NCBI GenBank assembly: GCA_003013855.2
Contig: ML058508.1
Span: 2,531,001 to 2,595,000 of the forward strand
DNA: 64,000 nt
Direction: 5' to 3'
From: Liriodendron chinense
Taxonomy: Eukaryota; Streptophyta; Magnoliopsida; Magnoliales; Magnoliaceae
The position numbers were made by a program, and so were the translations under genes. The notes beneath the pieces are model-generated. The model saw nothing but the letters and a program-made list of their open reading frames with translations, did no database searches and had not been told where the DNA came from. Shown here piece after piece: positions 53,488 through 64,000 of the stretch; the stretch's first letter is position 1; the number at the start of each line of letters is the position of its first letter.

Positions 53488-56033
53488 ATGGACGGTGGAG
53501 ATTTAAGGGTTGTGGGGGCTATCCATGATGGGTCCCACACTTTAAGAGGTGGTAAAGGCTTTAATGATGGTGGAATTTCTTTAATGGATGGTAGAGATGG
53601 AGCATTGAATGGGGGTATTGATGGTGGATTAGGGGTGTTTGTTGGTGGAGCTTTAAATGGCCCCATTAATGGCAGCCATGCTGGAATTTCAGATTTGAAT
53701 GGGCCATTGATTATGGGAGAAATGGATGGTATGGATGGGATGATGAGATGGGACATAGGTGAGGCTATGCATCCCTTGAGCGTGGGCCGCATGGATGATG
53801 TGGTTGATGGTGGTGATGGGGGTATGATGCATAGATGGGCTGATCTCATGTTTGGATGGTATGGATGGTTCAGATGATACCTTTGATGGTCTGGATGCTC
53901 TTGATGATGGCCGAGATGTGCGGCACACTTACTTGAGTGGACTTAATGTGATTATTGATGATGTCCCCCTGATGATGGATGGTGTGGATGCCTCGATGAT
54001 CCCTTTGATTGGTCAGGATGACGATTGGATTCATGATTTCCTGTTTGAGAGGGCCGCAGGTCCAGATCTGACCGTTGATTCTTCGATCGGGGTTGCCGGG
54101 ACCCTTCTCGACGGTTCAGATGCATTCTTTGACGGTCAGATTGGTCAGGATGCCATGATGTGTGGTGTAATCTTTGCTGATAGCCCTTTTGATGGAGAGT
54201 ATCGTCCTTCTCTTGATTGTCGGTCTTTTGCGCACTCTGTTCATGAGGTGGGCGAGTCTTCTCATGCGGCTGAGATCGTGACAGTTTCAGACAGTGATGC
54301 GACTATATCAGACATAGCCGTTACTGGGGGCAGGTCAGGGGCTGTTGAGTCTGCAAAGGTTCCTAGCTTTTCCTTCTCCTTCGCCCGTTGATCTTCCGAT
54401 CCTCGATGAGCTGTCATTGATTTCTGGGCCTTTTGATCTGGAGGGGGTACCCGTGAGGAGTTGTCAGCTGCTTCCTCGTCCTTCTTGCTCGCCACGACTG
54501 CTTGCTTGGCTTGACGGCTTGTCAGCTTATGAGATTCGAGATTTGGAGTCCTATGGCTTTGGCAGTCTGATTCATATGGCTAGAGTTGACATTGACTGGA
54601 GGATGCTCGGAGCTGCATTGATTGACTGGGTTCCTTCGTTGAACTTGTTTGCGTTCAACGATATGGAGATGGGACCCTCTTTGGAGGAGCTTGCGCTCTT
54701 GACAGGCCTACCTTGGGATTATACTCAGTATTTTTCGCCGAAGACATTGCCGAAGACTGCGACGCCGCAGAAGTGGTTCAGGATCCCCTATCTTGTTCGA
54801 CCTGCAGCTGCCGGCCAAGATTCTGTAGTGTTCTCCTTGGACTTGCTGTATGATCTTTTTTCAGGTCCTCGAAGTGTGGCCGAATATGTTCTTGCTCAGA
54901 ACGCACTGATGTTCTGCTTGATAGCTGAGGTGCTATTCTCGGGATGGCGCAGGTCCTAGACTCCTTTGCTTTTTGAGGTGATGGGCCGAGCTACCCGACG
55001 GCAGGGGATCATTTCTCTTATCCTGGCCGAGCTGTTTAATGGGCTGACTGACTGTGCCCTGGGCCGCACTCGTGTCCTTCGCGGCTGTTGTGCCTTTCTT
55101 CAGCTATCTTTTCTGCACCTTTCTCTTCTTACTTTTTAGGAATTGCTTTGCTCTCGCTGAACTTCTTTTCCTTCTTGTGATCAGGTCTGGCTATGGGAGA
55201 GTCTTTCGCTGACTGTTCCTGTACCATTTCCTGACACCCGTCGCCCAAACCTTATGCGACACATCATGGAATTTCTTCCTCATACGGCTAGGATGAGTGA
55301 GCCCTTGTACCGCAGGATGTTCGCTGATCTTCGTGACTGGAATGTTCATTGGGAGTTATCTTGGCTTTCACTTCCTCTAGTGCTTTGTGATGCGCACCGC
55401 CTTCCTCTGATGCTGGTAGGCTTTCGATCTTACTTTTCTTACCACCCTATCCGGTTCTTGCGGCAGTTTGGGTATGAGCAGGATGTTCCTCTTTTTGCTT
55501 TCACGGGTATCGGGCGTCGAGCACTTCCATCCAGAACCTCTGACTTTAGGACTCGGGTCGATGGATCTTGGGCGAGTTACTTGACTGCCGATTTGCTTGG
55601 TTTTGAGCTGCGGGCTTTTCCGATGGCGACCGCCCCATAATAGTACTGGGTTGCTGAGCAGTCTCTGTATCGACGTATCCCTTGCTGGCACCAGACTGCT
55701 GATGAGGATGAGCAGGATATCCTTGGAGATGCCGGCTTTTCATCTGGTTCATATGAACCCTTTGAGGAGCGCCCGTTCATTGATCCTAGTTTCCTTTTGG
55801 CTACTCATGGCCATTTGCTGTCTGAGATTTCTGCACTTCGGTATCATTGTGAGATGATGTCGAGGAGATTGGCTGCCGATCAGAGGTTATCTGATGAGGA
55901 GGCCGCGATCCGTACCCTTAAGCGCGATGGGGTGCATTACCTGCGTATGGAGGTAAGCAGGTTGAGAGCGAGGCTACTTCATTATGAGTCAGAGGACTTA
56001 CCTGATGTGGTCGGGGAGGAGGGTAGAGATTGA
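53488..56033 (+). pseudogene. DUF7745-like accessory gene of the Ogre-like element, antisense to pol
   Basis: Starts MDGGDLRVVGAIHDGS. The first ~290 residues are Asp/Gly-rich low complexity (LMDGRDGALNGGIDGGLG, MDGMDGSDDTFDGLD), with a frame change at about 53870. A second change near 54350 leads into WLDGLSAYEIRDLESYGFGS, ALIDWVPSLNLFAFNDMEM, GPSLEELALLTGLPW, then LILAELFNGLTDCALGRTR, FLPHTARMSEPLYRRMFADL, and RFLRQFGYEQDVP. This is the pattern of DUF7745, the extra ORF known from Ogre/Tat elements. The end is a coiled coil (EISALRYHCEMMSRRLAADQ, VHYLRMEVSRLRARLLHYE). Stops near 54957, 55138 and 55639 break it. In Ogre this ORF normally precedes gag on the same strand; here it lies on the strand opposite to pol. 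Role unknown. Confidence 0.6.
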
Positions 56034-57157
56034 TTGTGTTGGCCACCTTTACATTCCTTTTTGCATAGTATATGATTGACGATGATGCATTTTTTTGTAT
56101 TTTTTAAAAAAGATGACATGATATGTGTAAAAGAAATATGATGCTTTTAATGAAAAAGAAGAAAACTGTTTGAAAATCTATTGCGCCATGAGTTGCCTTG
56201 TGAGTGTGTGTCTGGATTTTGTGTCGGGATATAGGAATCAGAACTGGGGCTCGGCCAATGCTTTGACCGATGTCTCGAGATTTGACTTGAGTGCTCCTTT
56301 GGTTCCCTAGAGGTGTAGGCGATGGAAACTGTTGTTTCCTGAGATTGTCAGAGTTTGTAGAGTTCTTCGTTCCTGACTGCACTTCTTCTTGTTCTTGAAC
56401 TGTGACTGCTTGAACCGATCTGGACTGTCTGATTTCTTGGTATCTGTACTTTTCATTTTTTTCTTTTTCCATTTGAGCCATTTTTGCCTGCAGCGCTCTT
56501 TCGAGTTTTCACCACAGCCGGCCTTTTCCCGTCATTTTTGCCTGTGGTGCCCTTTCGGGTTTTCATCACGTCCCGGGTGTTTGATCTTGCCTGCCCCTTG
56601 GCAGCTATGCTGTTTTTACCCTCGGTGCCCATTCGGGTTTTCACCAAGTCCGCTGTATGCCCATTGTTTTTACTCGGAGCGCCCTTTCGGGTTTTCACTC
56701 CGCCCTCTTTGTTTAGGCACACATTTTCTTTTTCTCTTTTTTCTTTCTCTGAATCTTTGGATAACTGCGGCGGCTAGAGGTCGAGAATCCGTCATTGCCG
56801 GCCGATGGCAGTCTTTTAGCCCTTATCCTAAGTTACGATGATAGAGCTGTTGGTCTTAGCTAAAGACCCTTCTGAGATGAATGGATGGATGACTGTGTTT
56901 CTTCTTGGGTTGATTTTTTTCTCGGGTGCCTTGCTGTGGCTTCCCTTTTCTTTTTTCTCTTTTTTCTTTTGTATTCTTTTTTTCTTTTTCTTTTTTGTAT
57001 TCCCCCCTATTCTTTTTTTGTATTCTTTTTTCTTTTTCCTTTTGAATCCCCTTATTTGAAACACTTGTTGGTGGGCGGAAATGATTTCTCAGAGGTTTTA
57101 GCTTCGACCTCTTGACTTTAGCTCTATTAAAGTAACTCTTGATAAAGTCAAAATGAC
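56034..57157. other. Spacer with ccctttcgggttttcac repeats
   Basis: No gene. Four copies of tttcgggttttcac at about 56500, 56553, 56631 and 56685 give an apparent VKTRKGA.GKN-repeat peptide on the minus strand. Poly-T tracts fill 56930-57050. It separates the convergent integrase (minus) and DUF7745-like gene (plus). Confidence 0.5.
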
Positions 57158-58615
57158 TTACCCGTGAAAGATCTTCACTTTGTCGGCGTTGATTTGCTCA
57201 GGAAGATCCACCCCTCTCATGCTGGTGAGTCTGAGGGCGCCTCCGGGAAGTACTTCTCTGATGATCAGTGGCCCGTCCCACGAGGGTTTGAACTTTCCTT
57301 TGGGATCCGGAAGGTGCGACGGTAGGATCTTCTTCATGACCATGTCGCCTACCTTGAAACTTCTTTTTCGAACTCTCTTGTTATAAGCCCGAGCGATCCT
57401 TTTCTGATAGCACTGTGAATGACTTACTGCACGCATACGCTTCTCATCTGCTAGCTGCAACTGATCGAATCTTGCCCGTTGCCATTCTCCTTCTTCAACT
57501 CTGCTTTCTAGTAACACCCGTAGTGATGGTATTTCCACCTCGACTGGCAGAACTGCTTCCATTCCATAAGTAAGCTCGAAAGGAGTAACGCCCGTAGCAG
57601 ACCGCACAGACGTTCGATAGGCCCAAAGAGCATATGGGAGCATATCTGACCAATCTCGATAGGTCACGACCATTTTCTCGAGTATCCTGACGATCGTCTT
57701 GTTTACGGCTTCTACCCCACTATTCATCTGAGGACGGTAGGGGCTTGATCGATGACGTTGGATCTTGAATTTGCTGAGGAAGTCATCCATCTTCTTGTTG
57801 ACGAACGGGGTCCCATTATCTATGATGATAGCATTGGGGATTCCATACCGGCATATGATGTTGTTCTTCATGAATTTGATCACCTGGGATGCTGCTTCTA
57901 CCCACTTGGTGAAGTAATCGACTGCCACAAGTATGTACTCATGGCCGTTTGATGCTTTGAGACTAATCTTGCCGATAATGTCGAGTCCCCACATGGAGAA
58001 GGGCCAGGGGGTGGTCAGGTTGTATAATTTTGATGAGGGGGCATGGATTTGATTTGCATGCTCCTGACACTTGAAGCATTTTCTGACGTGCTGGCAGCAG
58101 TCTGTCTCCATGGTGAGCCAATAGTAGCCGAGTTGTAGAATCTTCTTTGCCATCATGTGCCCGTTCATGTGTGGGCCACAGATTCCTTCGTGTATTCCTT
58201 TCATGATTTTTGTAGCTTCTGTTTCATCGACGCATCGAAGGAGGATGTGATTATAGGATCGCTTGTAAAGAACTTCGCCACTGATGGTGAATTGGCCGGC
58301 CAAATGCTGAATGGTTCGGTGATCTGTTGCTGTTGCTTTCTCCGGATACTCCTGGGTTTTGAGATATTTCTTGATGTCGGCATACCAGGGTTTGTCAGGG
58401 ACAGCTTCGGCTTCTTCTATTTGTAGGCAGAAAGCAGGTTCATCTTGAATTTCGACTGTGAGCTCCCATTCTGAAGCTCCTTTCGGGATCTCGAGCATTG
58501 ACACGAGTGTGGCGAGAGCATCTGCAAACTGATTCTTGGCTTTGGGCATGTATGAGAAGGTGATTTCTTTAAATTCTTCGATCAAATTTTCAAGATACAC
58601 ATGATATGGTATCAA
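57158..58615 (-). CDS. Ogre-like integrase with RNase H tail
   Basis: 485 codons open on the minus strand. It begins with the end of the archaeal-type RNase H (YHVYLENLIEEFKEITFSYM, NQFADALATL), then a linker. The integrase zinc finger has GICGPHMNGHMMAKKILQLG and CFKCQEH. The catalytic core has MWGLDIIGKI, IIIDNGTPFVN and NSGVEAVNKTIVR, so the DDE triad is kept. About six residues seem missing after KWVEAAS, compared with the usual form. It ends with GDMVMKKILP and the conserved PSWDGPLIIREVLPGGA. It is separated from the RT frame by one base loss near 58670. It would join element DNA to the chromosome. Confidence 0.85.
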   Translation of the reverse strand: MIPYHVYLENLIEEFKEITFSYMPKAKNQFADALATLVSMLEIPKGASEWELTVEIQDEPAFCLQIEEAEAVPDKPWYADIKKYLKTQEYPEKATATDHRTIQHLAGQFTISGEVLYKRSYNHILLRCVDETEATKIMKGIHEGICGPHMNGHMMAKKILQLGYYWLTMETDCCQHVRKCFKCQEHANQIHAPSSKLYNLTTPWPFSMWGLDIIGKISLKASNGHEYILVAVDYFTKWVEAASQVIKFMKNNIICRYGIPNAIIIDNGTPFVNKKMDDFLSKFKIQRHRSSPYRPQMNSGVEAVNKTIVRILEKMVVTYRDWSDMLPYALWAYRTSVRSATGVTPFELTYGMEAVLPVEVEIPSLRVLLESRVEEGEWQRARFDQLQLADEKRMRAVSHSQCYQKRIARAYNKRVRKRSFKVGDMVMKKILPSHLPDPKGKFKPSWDGPLIIREVLPGGALRLTSMRGVDLPEQINADKVKIFHG

Positions 58616-60198
58616 CTTCTCGTCCTTGGTTTTCCATTCGCCATTAGTGTGATTGATGATAAGCTATGAGCTCCAAATACTCGTAGCTTCTTGACGCCCA
58701 AGATTATGGCTTCCCTTAAGCCAGCGATGCATGCTTCGTACTCTGCCATGTTGTTGGTGCACTCGAATGCTATGCGCCTTGAGATAGGAATAGGGACATC
58801 ATCTGGAGAGTAGAGGATCGCTCCAATACCACTTCCTTTAGAGTTTGCTGCGTCGTCGAAGAATAACGTCCACTCATCTTTCTTCTTCTTTTCTTCCCCT
58901 TCGATAAGCAAGATATCTTCATCAGGGAAGAATGTCTTGAGCGGTTGATAATCCAGGAGGGAGTGGGCCGCAAGATGATCGGCGAGGGCCTGTCCCTTGA
59001 TTGCCTTCTGAGTAACATAGGTGATGTCGAACTCAGACAGGAGTAGCTGCCATTTAGCTATCCTTCCAGTGAGTGCCAGTTTCTCGAACAGGTACTTGAG
59101 CGGATCCATGTGAGTGAGTAGGAGAATAGGGAATGCAATCATGTATTGATGGAGTCGTTGAGTTGCCCAGACTAGGGCGAGGCAAGTCTTCTCAATCGGG
59201 GAATACCTGGTCTCGTAGTCGGTGAACTTTCGGCTCAAATAATATATTGCTTGTTCTTTCTTCCCGGTCTTGTCGTGCTGGTCAAGGACACAGCCAATGG
59301 CTTCTACTGCTACCGAGATGTATAACAATAGTGGTCGTCCGGGAGTGGGCGGCACTAGGACTAGAGGATTCATGAGATACTTCTTGATACAATCGAAGGC
59401 AACTTGGCAATCATCATTCCATTCTTTTGGAACGTTCTTCCGAAGAAGCTTGAAAATGGGCTCGCAAATAGGTGTGAGCTGTGCGATGAAGCGACTAATG
59501 TATTGAATTCTGCCGTGGAAGCCACGAATTTCTTTCTCTGTTCTAGGAGGGGGCATCTCGATGATTGCTCTGGTTTTGGTCTCGTCGACCCTGATGCCAT
59601 CCTCGCTCACCATAAAGCTGAGGAGCTTTCCTCCCATTGCACCGAAGACACATTTCTGAGGGTTGAGGCGGAGCTTGTACTTTTCTAATCTGTTGAATAA
59701 CTTCTTCATATCTTCAAAGTGTCCTTCGACTGTGCGAGATTTGACAATCATATTATCCACATATACTTCAAGCTCTTTGTTCATCATGTCGTGAAATAAT
59801 GCCGTCATTGCTCGCTGATTTGTTGCTCCTGCGTTCTTCAGACCGAACGGCATTACCCTGTAGCAGAAAGTATCCCAAGGAGTGATAAACGATGTCTTCT
59901 CGCGATCTTCGATGGCCATCTTGATCTGATTATAACCTGAGAACCCGTCCATGAATGAGAAGATCTTGTATCCTGCAGTGTTGTCGACCAGAGTGTCGAT
60001 ATGTGGCAAAGGGAAGTCATCTTTAGGACTGGCTTTGTTGAGATCTCGGCAGTCGATGCACATTCGAACCTTGCCGTCCTTCTTTGGTACTGGTACGAAG
60101 TTGGCGAGCCATTTAGGGTAGTTGGAGACTACCAAGAATCCCGCATTGTACTGCTTGATGACTTCATCTCGGACTTTCAGTGCCCATTCTGGCTTCAT
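58612..60198 (-). pseudogene. Ogre-like reverse transcriptase and two RNase H domains
   Basis: Continues from the segment at 60211-60603 across a TAG (about 60213). RT: WLANFVPVPKKDGKVRMCID, DGFSGYNQIKM, MPFGLKNAGATNQRAM and YVDN at 59763-59752. The second catalytic Asp of YVDD is Asn here (residue 149 counted from 60198), which should abolish polymerase activity. RNase H: AIYYLSRKFTDYETRYSPIE, ALVWATQRLHQYM. Archaeal-type RNase H: EWTLFFDDAANSKGSGIGAI, TNNMAEYEACIAGL, then the frame shifts at the third acidic motif (VFGAHSL where VFGDSQL is usual). Upstream of LFFDD is a short lysine run. So one point mutation and one deletion inactivate it. Confidence 0.85.
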
Positions 60199-60210
60199 TC
60201 TTCGAAGTTT

Positions 60211-61203
60211 CTACTTCACTGGCATCATATCCACCTTGGTTGGCAGATGGTGTACAATGAGCTCTTCATCTAGCCCCGGCATGTCTTCATATGAGAACGC
60301 GAAGTTGGACAATCTTGGAGCTAGGAAATCTATCATTCTCTGATTCATCTCAGGTGGCAACGATTTTCCAATGCGTACTTCCCTAGGAATTTTAGGTGTC
60401 CCCAAGTTCACTATCTCGAAATCATTGGCTACAACATTGGCTTTAGATTCGAACTTTTTGAGGAGATCCTCTAGTTCGGGAGCCGGATCATCATCTTCCT
60501 CATCCCGAGCTTCGTCCAGACCCATGAGCTCGAAGTCTAATTCGATATCAAAGTCATATGATTCGACTTCAAACTCATGTGACTCTTTAGACGAACTTGG
60601 CACACTATTGAATGCAGGAAAAGAAATATTTTTTGGTTTTTGAGATTTTTCTGGAATGGAAATGCTAGATGTTTTTGGTTTTTGAAAGTTTTCAATTTTT
60701 TGGATTTTCGAAATTCACGGGACTTTGAAAAAGCGAGCATTGCAGACCATGATTGATCCCAGCTTGTTCCAAAGTTCCGATCGCTGCTTAAACAGGCGTT
60801 TTTTTTAGAAGCCAGAGCCCTCAGATGGCTCTTTGGCTGATTCAAAAGTTAGGGGAACAGATGACCATTCAGGACCCCACACTTCCTCCCATGAAGAGGT
60901 GGGGGTTGATGATTCGGGCGAAGAATAATAGTCTGGCCCAATGACCATGATTTCTCGCTGGTCGGGTTCGAGATCTGAGTCATACTCAGTCCCTCCCGGA
61001 TCACTTACCTCGCACTGCAGGTCGTCTGGTTCCACAGTGAGACACAAGTTCAGAATCTGGATATCGGACCAATCCAGGGCTGGCCATTTCCCTTTCTTGG
61101 TCCAATGGATGGGTTGCTTCTGCCCTTGGCTGGTGATTGATGATGTTGATTCTTTAGAGATGGGCGAGTTGTGCCCCTTGCTGATTGATGTTGAGATGGG
61201 CAA
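60211..61203 (-). pseudogene. Ogre-like region between protease and RT, with a possible intron
   Basis: The downstream part (60603-60211) is acidic, then DFEIVNLGTPKIPREVRIGK, MIDFLAPRLSNFAFSYEDMP and GLDEELIVHHLPTKVDMMPV, the standard run-in to Ogre RT. The upstream part (61203-60805) is Ser/Pro-rich (LDWSDIQILNLCLTVEPDDL). Between them, about 60605-60830 is AT-rich with several stops and repeated 'tttttgg' text, ending tttcctgcattcaatag, which looks like an intron 3' end. Ogre elements are known to have an intron between protease and RT, but I cannot fix the donor site. Confidence 0.5.
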
Positions 61204-61365
61204 GTTGTGCCTCTGGTTGATTGATGCTAGAGTGGGCAGGTTGTGCCCCTGGTTGGGAGCAGGTATCAGAGTACCCTAGTCCTGAAGCTGTTGTATTTGA
61301 CTTTCTTCTGCATCTTCATCCTTTCCTTCTTCTTTTGGAGGCTTAGATGGTTCAAGAATCTGATC

Positions 61366-62688
61366 TCATCGAATGGGGGGCCACGTGGCCCAAGCTAGGC
61401 TCATCGGGAGGCCTTTGTGTAGAGCAGTTGGTTGATTCCCTCCTGGGTCTTTGCAAGGTTCTTCTGGCTTGAGGAATTGGATGGGTGAGCACCGAAATTT
61501 CTTCCTTTTGTCCATGAAGATTGCCCTGTATCCGAGTCCCCATTTGCGTTGGTTATATGTCAGCGGTACCTTTCTGGACTTGAAATGATTCTTCATTCGG
61601 TATTTGAGGCTCAAACGTTCTGCTGGTGAAAAGACATGGTCCACCCTTATCGGTTCCGGATTGGTGATAGAGTTCACAGTCTCGAATTCGAAACTATGAA
61701 ACAGGACGTCTTCTTCAGAGTGCTGGATATCGATGACTGGGATGTCTGGTTCAGTGGCAGCAGCATTGGAAGGAATGATGAGCTCCTTCTCTGCATGGAT
61801 AGAGATCGCTTGATTTCCACAGATGTATTTCACTCGTTGATGCAGGGTTGATGGCACAGCTCCAACCTTGTGCAGCCAAGGTCGTCCGAGCAACATGTTG
61901 AAAGAGGCTGATATATCTAGGATTTGGAATGTGATGGTGGAGACTTCCGGACCTATCTATACCTCTATGTCGACCTCTCCTTCCACTGATCGGCGGGTGT
62001 TGTCGAATGCTCTGACGCATATGGTGCTGGGTCGAAATGAAGAGGGACTGATTCCCAAATGTTCCGCAGTCTTGAGTGGGCAGACATTTAAGCTTGAGCC
62101 ATTATCGATAAGGACTAGTGGGACACAGAGGTCCTTGTATCGTAAGGCTATGTTGAGGGATCGCCCATGATCACGTCCTTCTGGTGGCAACTCATTATCG
62201 GTGAAAGTGATGGCGTGTGGAGCCAAGAGTTGTCCAATCATCAATGCTATCATCTCTGGTGCCGTATCGGAGGAGACGTGAGCATCGCTCAGGGTTTTGG
62301 CAAACATTTCTCGATGTATGCGAGATGTGCAGAGTAGCTCCCATACCGAGATCTGAGCAGGGATTGACTTGAGTTGAGTTGCCACATCGTATGCGGCTTC
62401 ATTTTTGTTGCCGAGGCCTGAGAGAGCGTCTTTGGGATCTCCTCTGTTCTGATTATCTCTTCGGATGCAACTCCCATTAGGATTCATATTTCCCACTTCC
62501 GCACATTCTGGATAGTGCCATGGGACCTCTTTATAATTTTCCTCACCTTTGCCTTCTAGGACCACCGGTTCTTGCAACGGTGCTGGTATGGGTACCAGAT
62601 CTTCCTCATATGGAGCTTTTGACTTGAGGACTACATTATTGCCTGTGCTGAAGGGAAAATATCGAGTCTTGTCTTCATAAATCACATA
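61366..62688 (-). pseudogene. Ogre-like protease region
   Basis: MIGQLLAPHAITFTDNELPP, SLNIALRYKDLCVPLVLIDN, GSSLNVCPLKTAEHLGIS and RAFDNTRRSVEGEVDIEV, a stop at about 61955, then ILDISASFNMLLGRPWLHKV and GAVPSTLHQRVKYI. The active site is DNGSS, as in other Tat/Ogre proteases. The part from 62688 to about 62300 is the gag-protease linker with VPWHYPECAE. The downstream part (to 61366) has KNHFKSRKVPLTYNQRKWGL. It cuts the polyprotein; here the frame is broken at least twice. Confidence 0.7.
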
Positions 62689-62689
62689 A

Positions 62690-63980
62690 GGTCGCGGTCC
62701 TGGCTTAACCCTTCCTGGAGCAGGAGGCTCCCAAGGAATGAATACTGGTCCTCTTGATATGGCAGGAGGTCTCTCTATTCGTCCCAGCTATCGTAGTGTG
62801 ATTGACACGCCTCCGGGATCTGCCCCTTGCAATATGACTGGCTTGATTGGAGGAGCCCCTTCCAGGACAATGGTCTCTTATTGCTGATGAGTATGGTTCC
62901 TCCATTGCGGATTGTATTGTTCCTGTGCTGAAATTGCCCCTTGTAAAATGACAGGTTCGTTTGCGGGCTCGATGTATGATTGTGCTCCTTCCAGGACGAC
63001 TGGTTCCCAACATGAATGGCTGTAAGATGCTCTTTGAACAACTGGTATATCATATGGAGGTGCTCCTTCGAGTACTAATGGCTCGGAGACTGAAGGAGGA
63101 ATGGGATCTGCCCCTTACAGGATCAGAGGAGGATTTGTTGTCCCGTAAGTTTAGGCATGAATGGACTGGATAGGGGAGAAGAAGCGATTGAGGCGCTCTC
63201 CTTCTTCTATGTTGTTGACGGTGGGGCCACGAGATGAACTGGGATCCGTCGGATGTTGAGGCAGAGGATTCTGAAGAATGTTGGTGGAAGCTGCTGCAGG
63301 AGTTCCAGGGACCGAGATGACGATCTTTCGGTCGTCGATCAGATTTTGTATGGCATTCTTCAAAGTAAATCATCGATCAGTGGTGTGGCCACGTCCTTAA
63401 TGGTAGGCACAATACTCATTTTCTCGGTAGTTTAGAGGTAGAGGATTTGGAGGAGGCCTGGGTGTCATCAGAGTGAGTAACTGCTTTTGTACAAGCATAG
63501 TCATGACTTGACTAAGTGGTTGAGTGAGTGAAGTGAACTTCCTGAGCTCCCTGTAATTCTGCCTATTCTGGTATGATTATTGACCGTTCCCTCTGAACTG
63601 CTGTTGTCGAGGTGGTTGTGGCTGTGGTTGCGGATTTGGTCATGGTTGATACCTCTGAGGTTGGTGTTGAACCCGATTCTGTTGATGCTATTGATGTCCC
63701 TGTGGGGGAGCATATTGATTACCCTGAGCAGTGGTGCTGATTTGTTTACCTCTGTCGGGCGGGGAGGAGAACCGCTGCGATTTCCATTCCCATATCCGAT
63801 AAGTCTTCCCTCCACTCTGTTCCTCTTGACTGGAGTGGCTTGATGAGGCCATGGGGAGATCATCCCAGCACGGATTCCTGCTTCGACTTGCTCTCCAGCA
63901 CGGATTAACTGTGAGAAATTCGCATATGGATGCGAGATGAGATATCCAGATATGCCTGGATATGTAGAATGAACAATCAT
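62690..63980 (-). pseudogene. Ogre-like gag C-terminal part and repeat-rich linker
   Basis: From the edge side: MIVHSTYPGISGYLI, FSQLIRAGEQVEAGIRAGMI (end of the capsid region), a Gln/Pro-rich basic stretch that now shifts frame, YCAYH.GRGHTT (zinc-knuckle relic), LKNAIQNLIDDRKIVI, then the linker. Between about 63125 and 62575 the linker has seven copies of a short motif (EPLVLEGA, EPVVLEGA, EPVILQGA, ETIVLEGA, KPVILQGA, and two variants). The gag N-terminus lies beyond the window or past 63980. Several stops (CAA/CAG to TAA/TAG) break it. Confidence 0.65.
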
Positions 63981-64000
63981 GGAAATTTGTTCTTCGTCAT
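63981..64000. other. Window edge inside Ogre-like gag
   Basis: The frame above 63980 remains open to the edge on the minus strand, so the gag continues outside the window. Confidence 0.5.

Noticed and set aside
56453..56722. Lysine-rich repeat peptide VKTRKGA.GKN on the minus strand
   Set aside because: Explained by the tttcgggttttcac repeats in the Ogre-like spacer; not conserved as a protein as far as I can see.
56838..57064. Very hydrophobic Phe-rich frame looking like membrane segments
   Set aside because: It is a poly-T/TTTC tract; the reverse strand gives the matching Lys-rich frame.
60605..60830. Firm annotation of the Ogre intron
   Set aside because: The region has the right place and AT content, but I could not find a convincing donor site, so it is only mentioned in the gene entry.

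Overview
This window looks like nuclear DNA from a flowering plant with a large, repeat-rich genome. I find no host gene I would trust, no tRNA or rRNA gene and no bacterial-type feature. Nearly everything is LTR retrotransposon sequence: Ty3/gypsy elements of the Tat/Ogre, Athila and Tekay (chromovirus) lineages, some Ty1/copia, and a gag-less Athila derivative. The GC-rich 'gtgggcccac' repeats at 21.0-22.8 kb remind me of dispersed repeats of magnoliid trees, but I hold that organism guess loosely.

Layout. 0-5 kb: end of a Tat-lineage element with an antisense accessory gene, one LTR (3422-4041), then a primer-binding site, a gag start and a re-oriented piece of the same accessory gene. 5-8.9 kb: copia LTR and decayed gag. 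9.9-11.25 kb: retroelement ORF of the 'putative plant transposon protein' type. 11.9-16.7 kb: minus-strand copy A of an Athila-derived non-autonomous element. 16.7-19.8 kb and 35.2-39.35 kb: two halves of one minus-strand Athila element. The halves are split by a Tekay fragment with a 4.2-kb LTR (19.8-24.27 kb), which in turn holds a nearly complete Tat element (24274-35158: 999-bp LTRs, 5-bp target duplication ggtgt, gag, pol and a spliced antisense gene).

39.36-41.5 kb: copia integrase fragment, a clean solo LTR with duplication gagat, and another reversed Tat LTR. 41.8-64 kb: a minus-strand Ogre-like element running off the right edge: 3' LTR with a 13-bp W-box array, 3' UTR with ~150-bp tandem repeats, and gag-PR-RT-RNaseH-integrase. 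Two genes lie antisense to it (plant mobile domain; DUF7745-like). Copy B of the non-autonomous element (46463-50866), with an open 483-codon ORF, sits inside.

How the parts relate. Three Tat/Ogre elements carry an extra gene between integrase and the 3' LTR on the strand opposite to gag-pol. In the youngest it has its own TATA box and two frame-preserving introns. LTRs of unrelated families carry short regulatory-looking tandem arrays: 35-, 37-, 47- and 48-bp units, a 13-bp TTGACT array, and GACCGGTCG palindromes shared by copia, Athila and Athila-derived LTRs. These, with the non-autonomous family, are the parts most worth following up.
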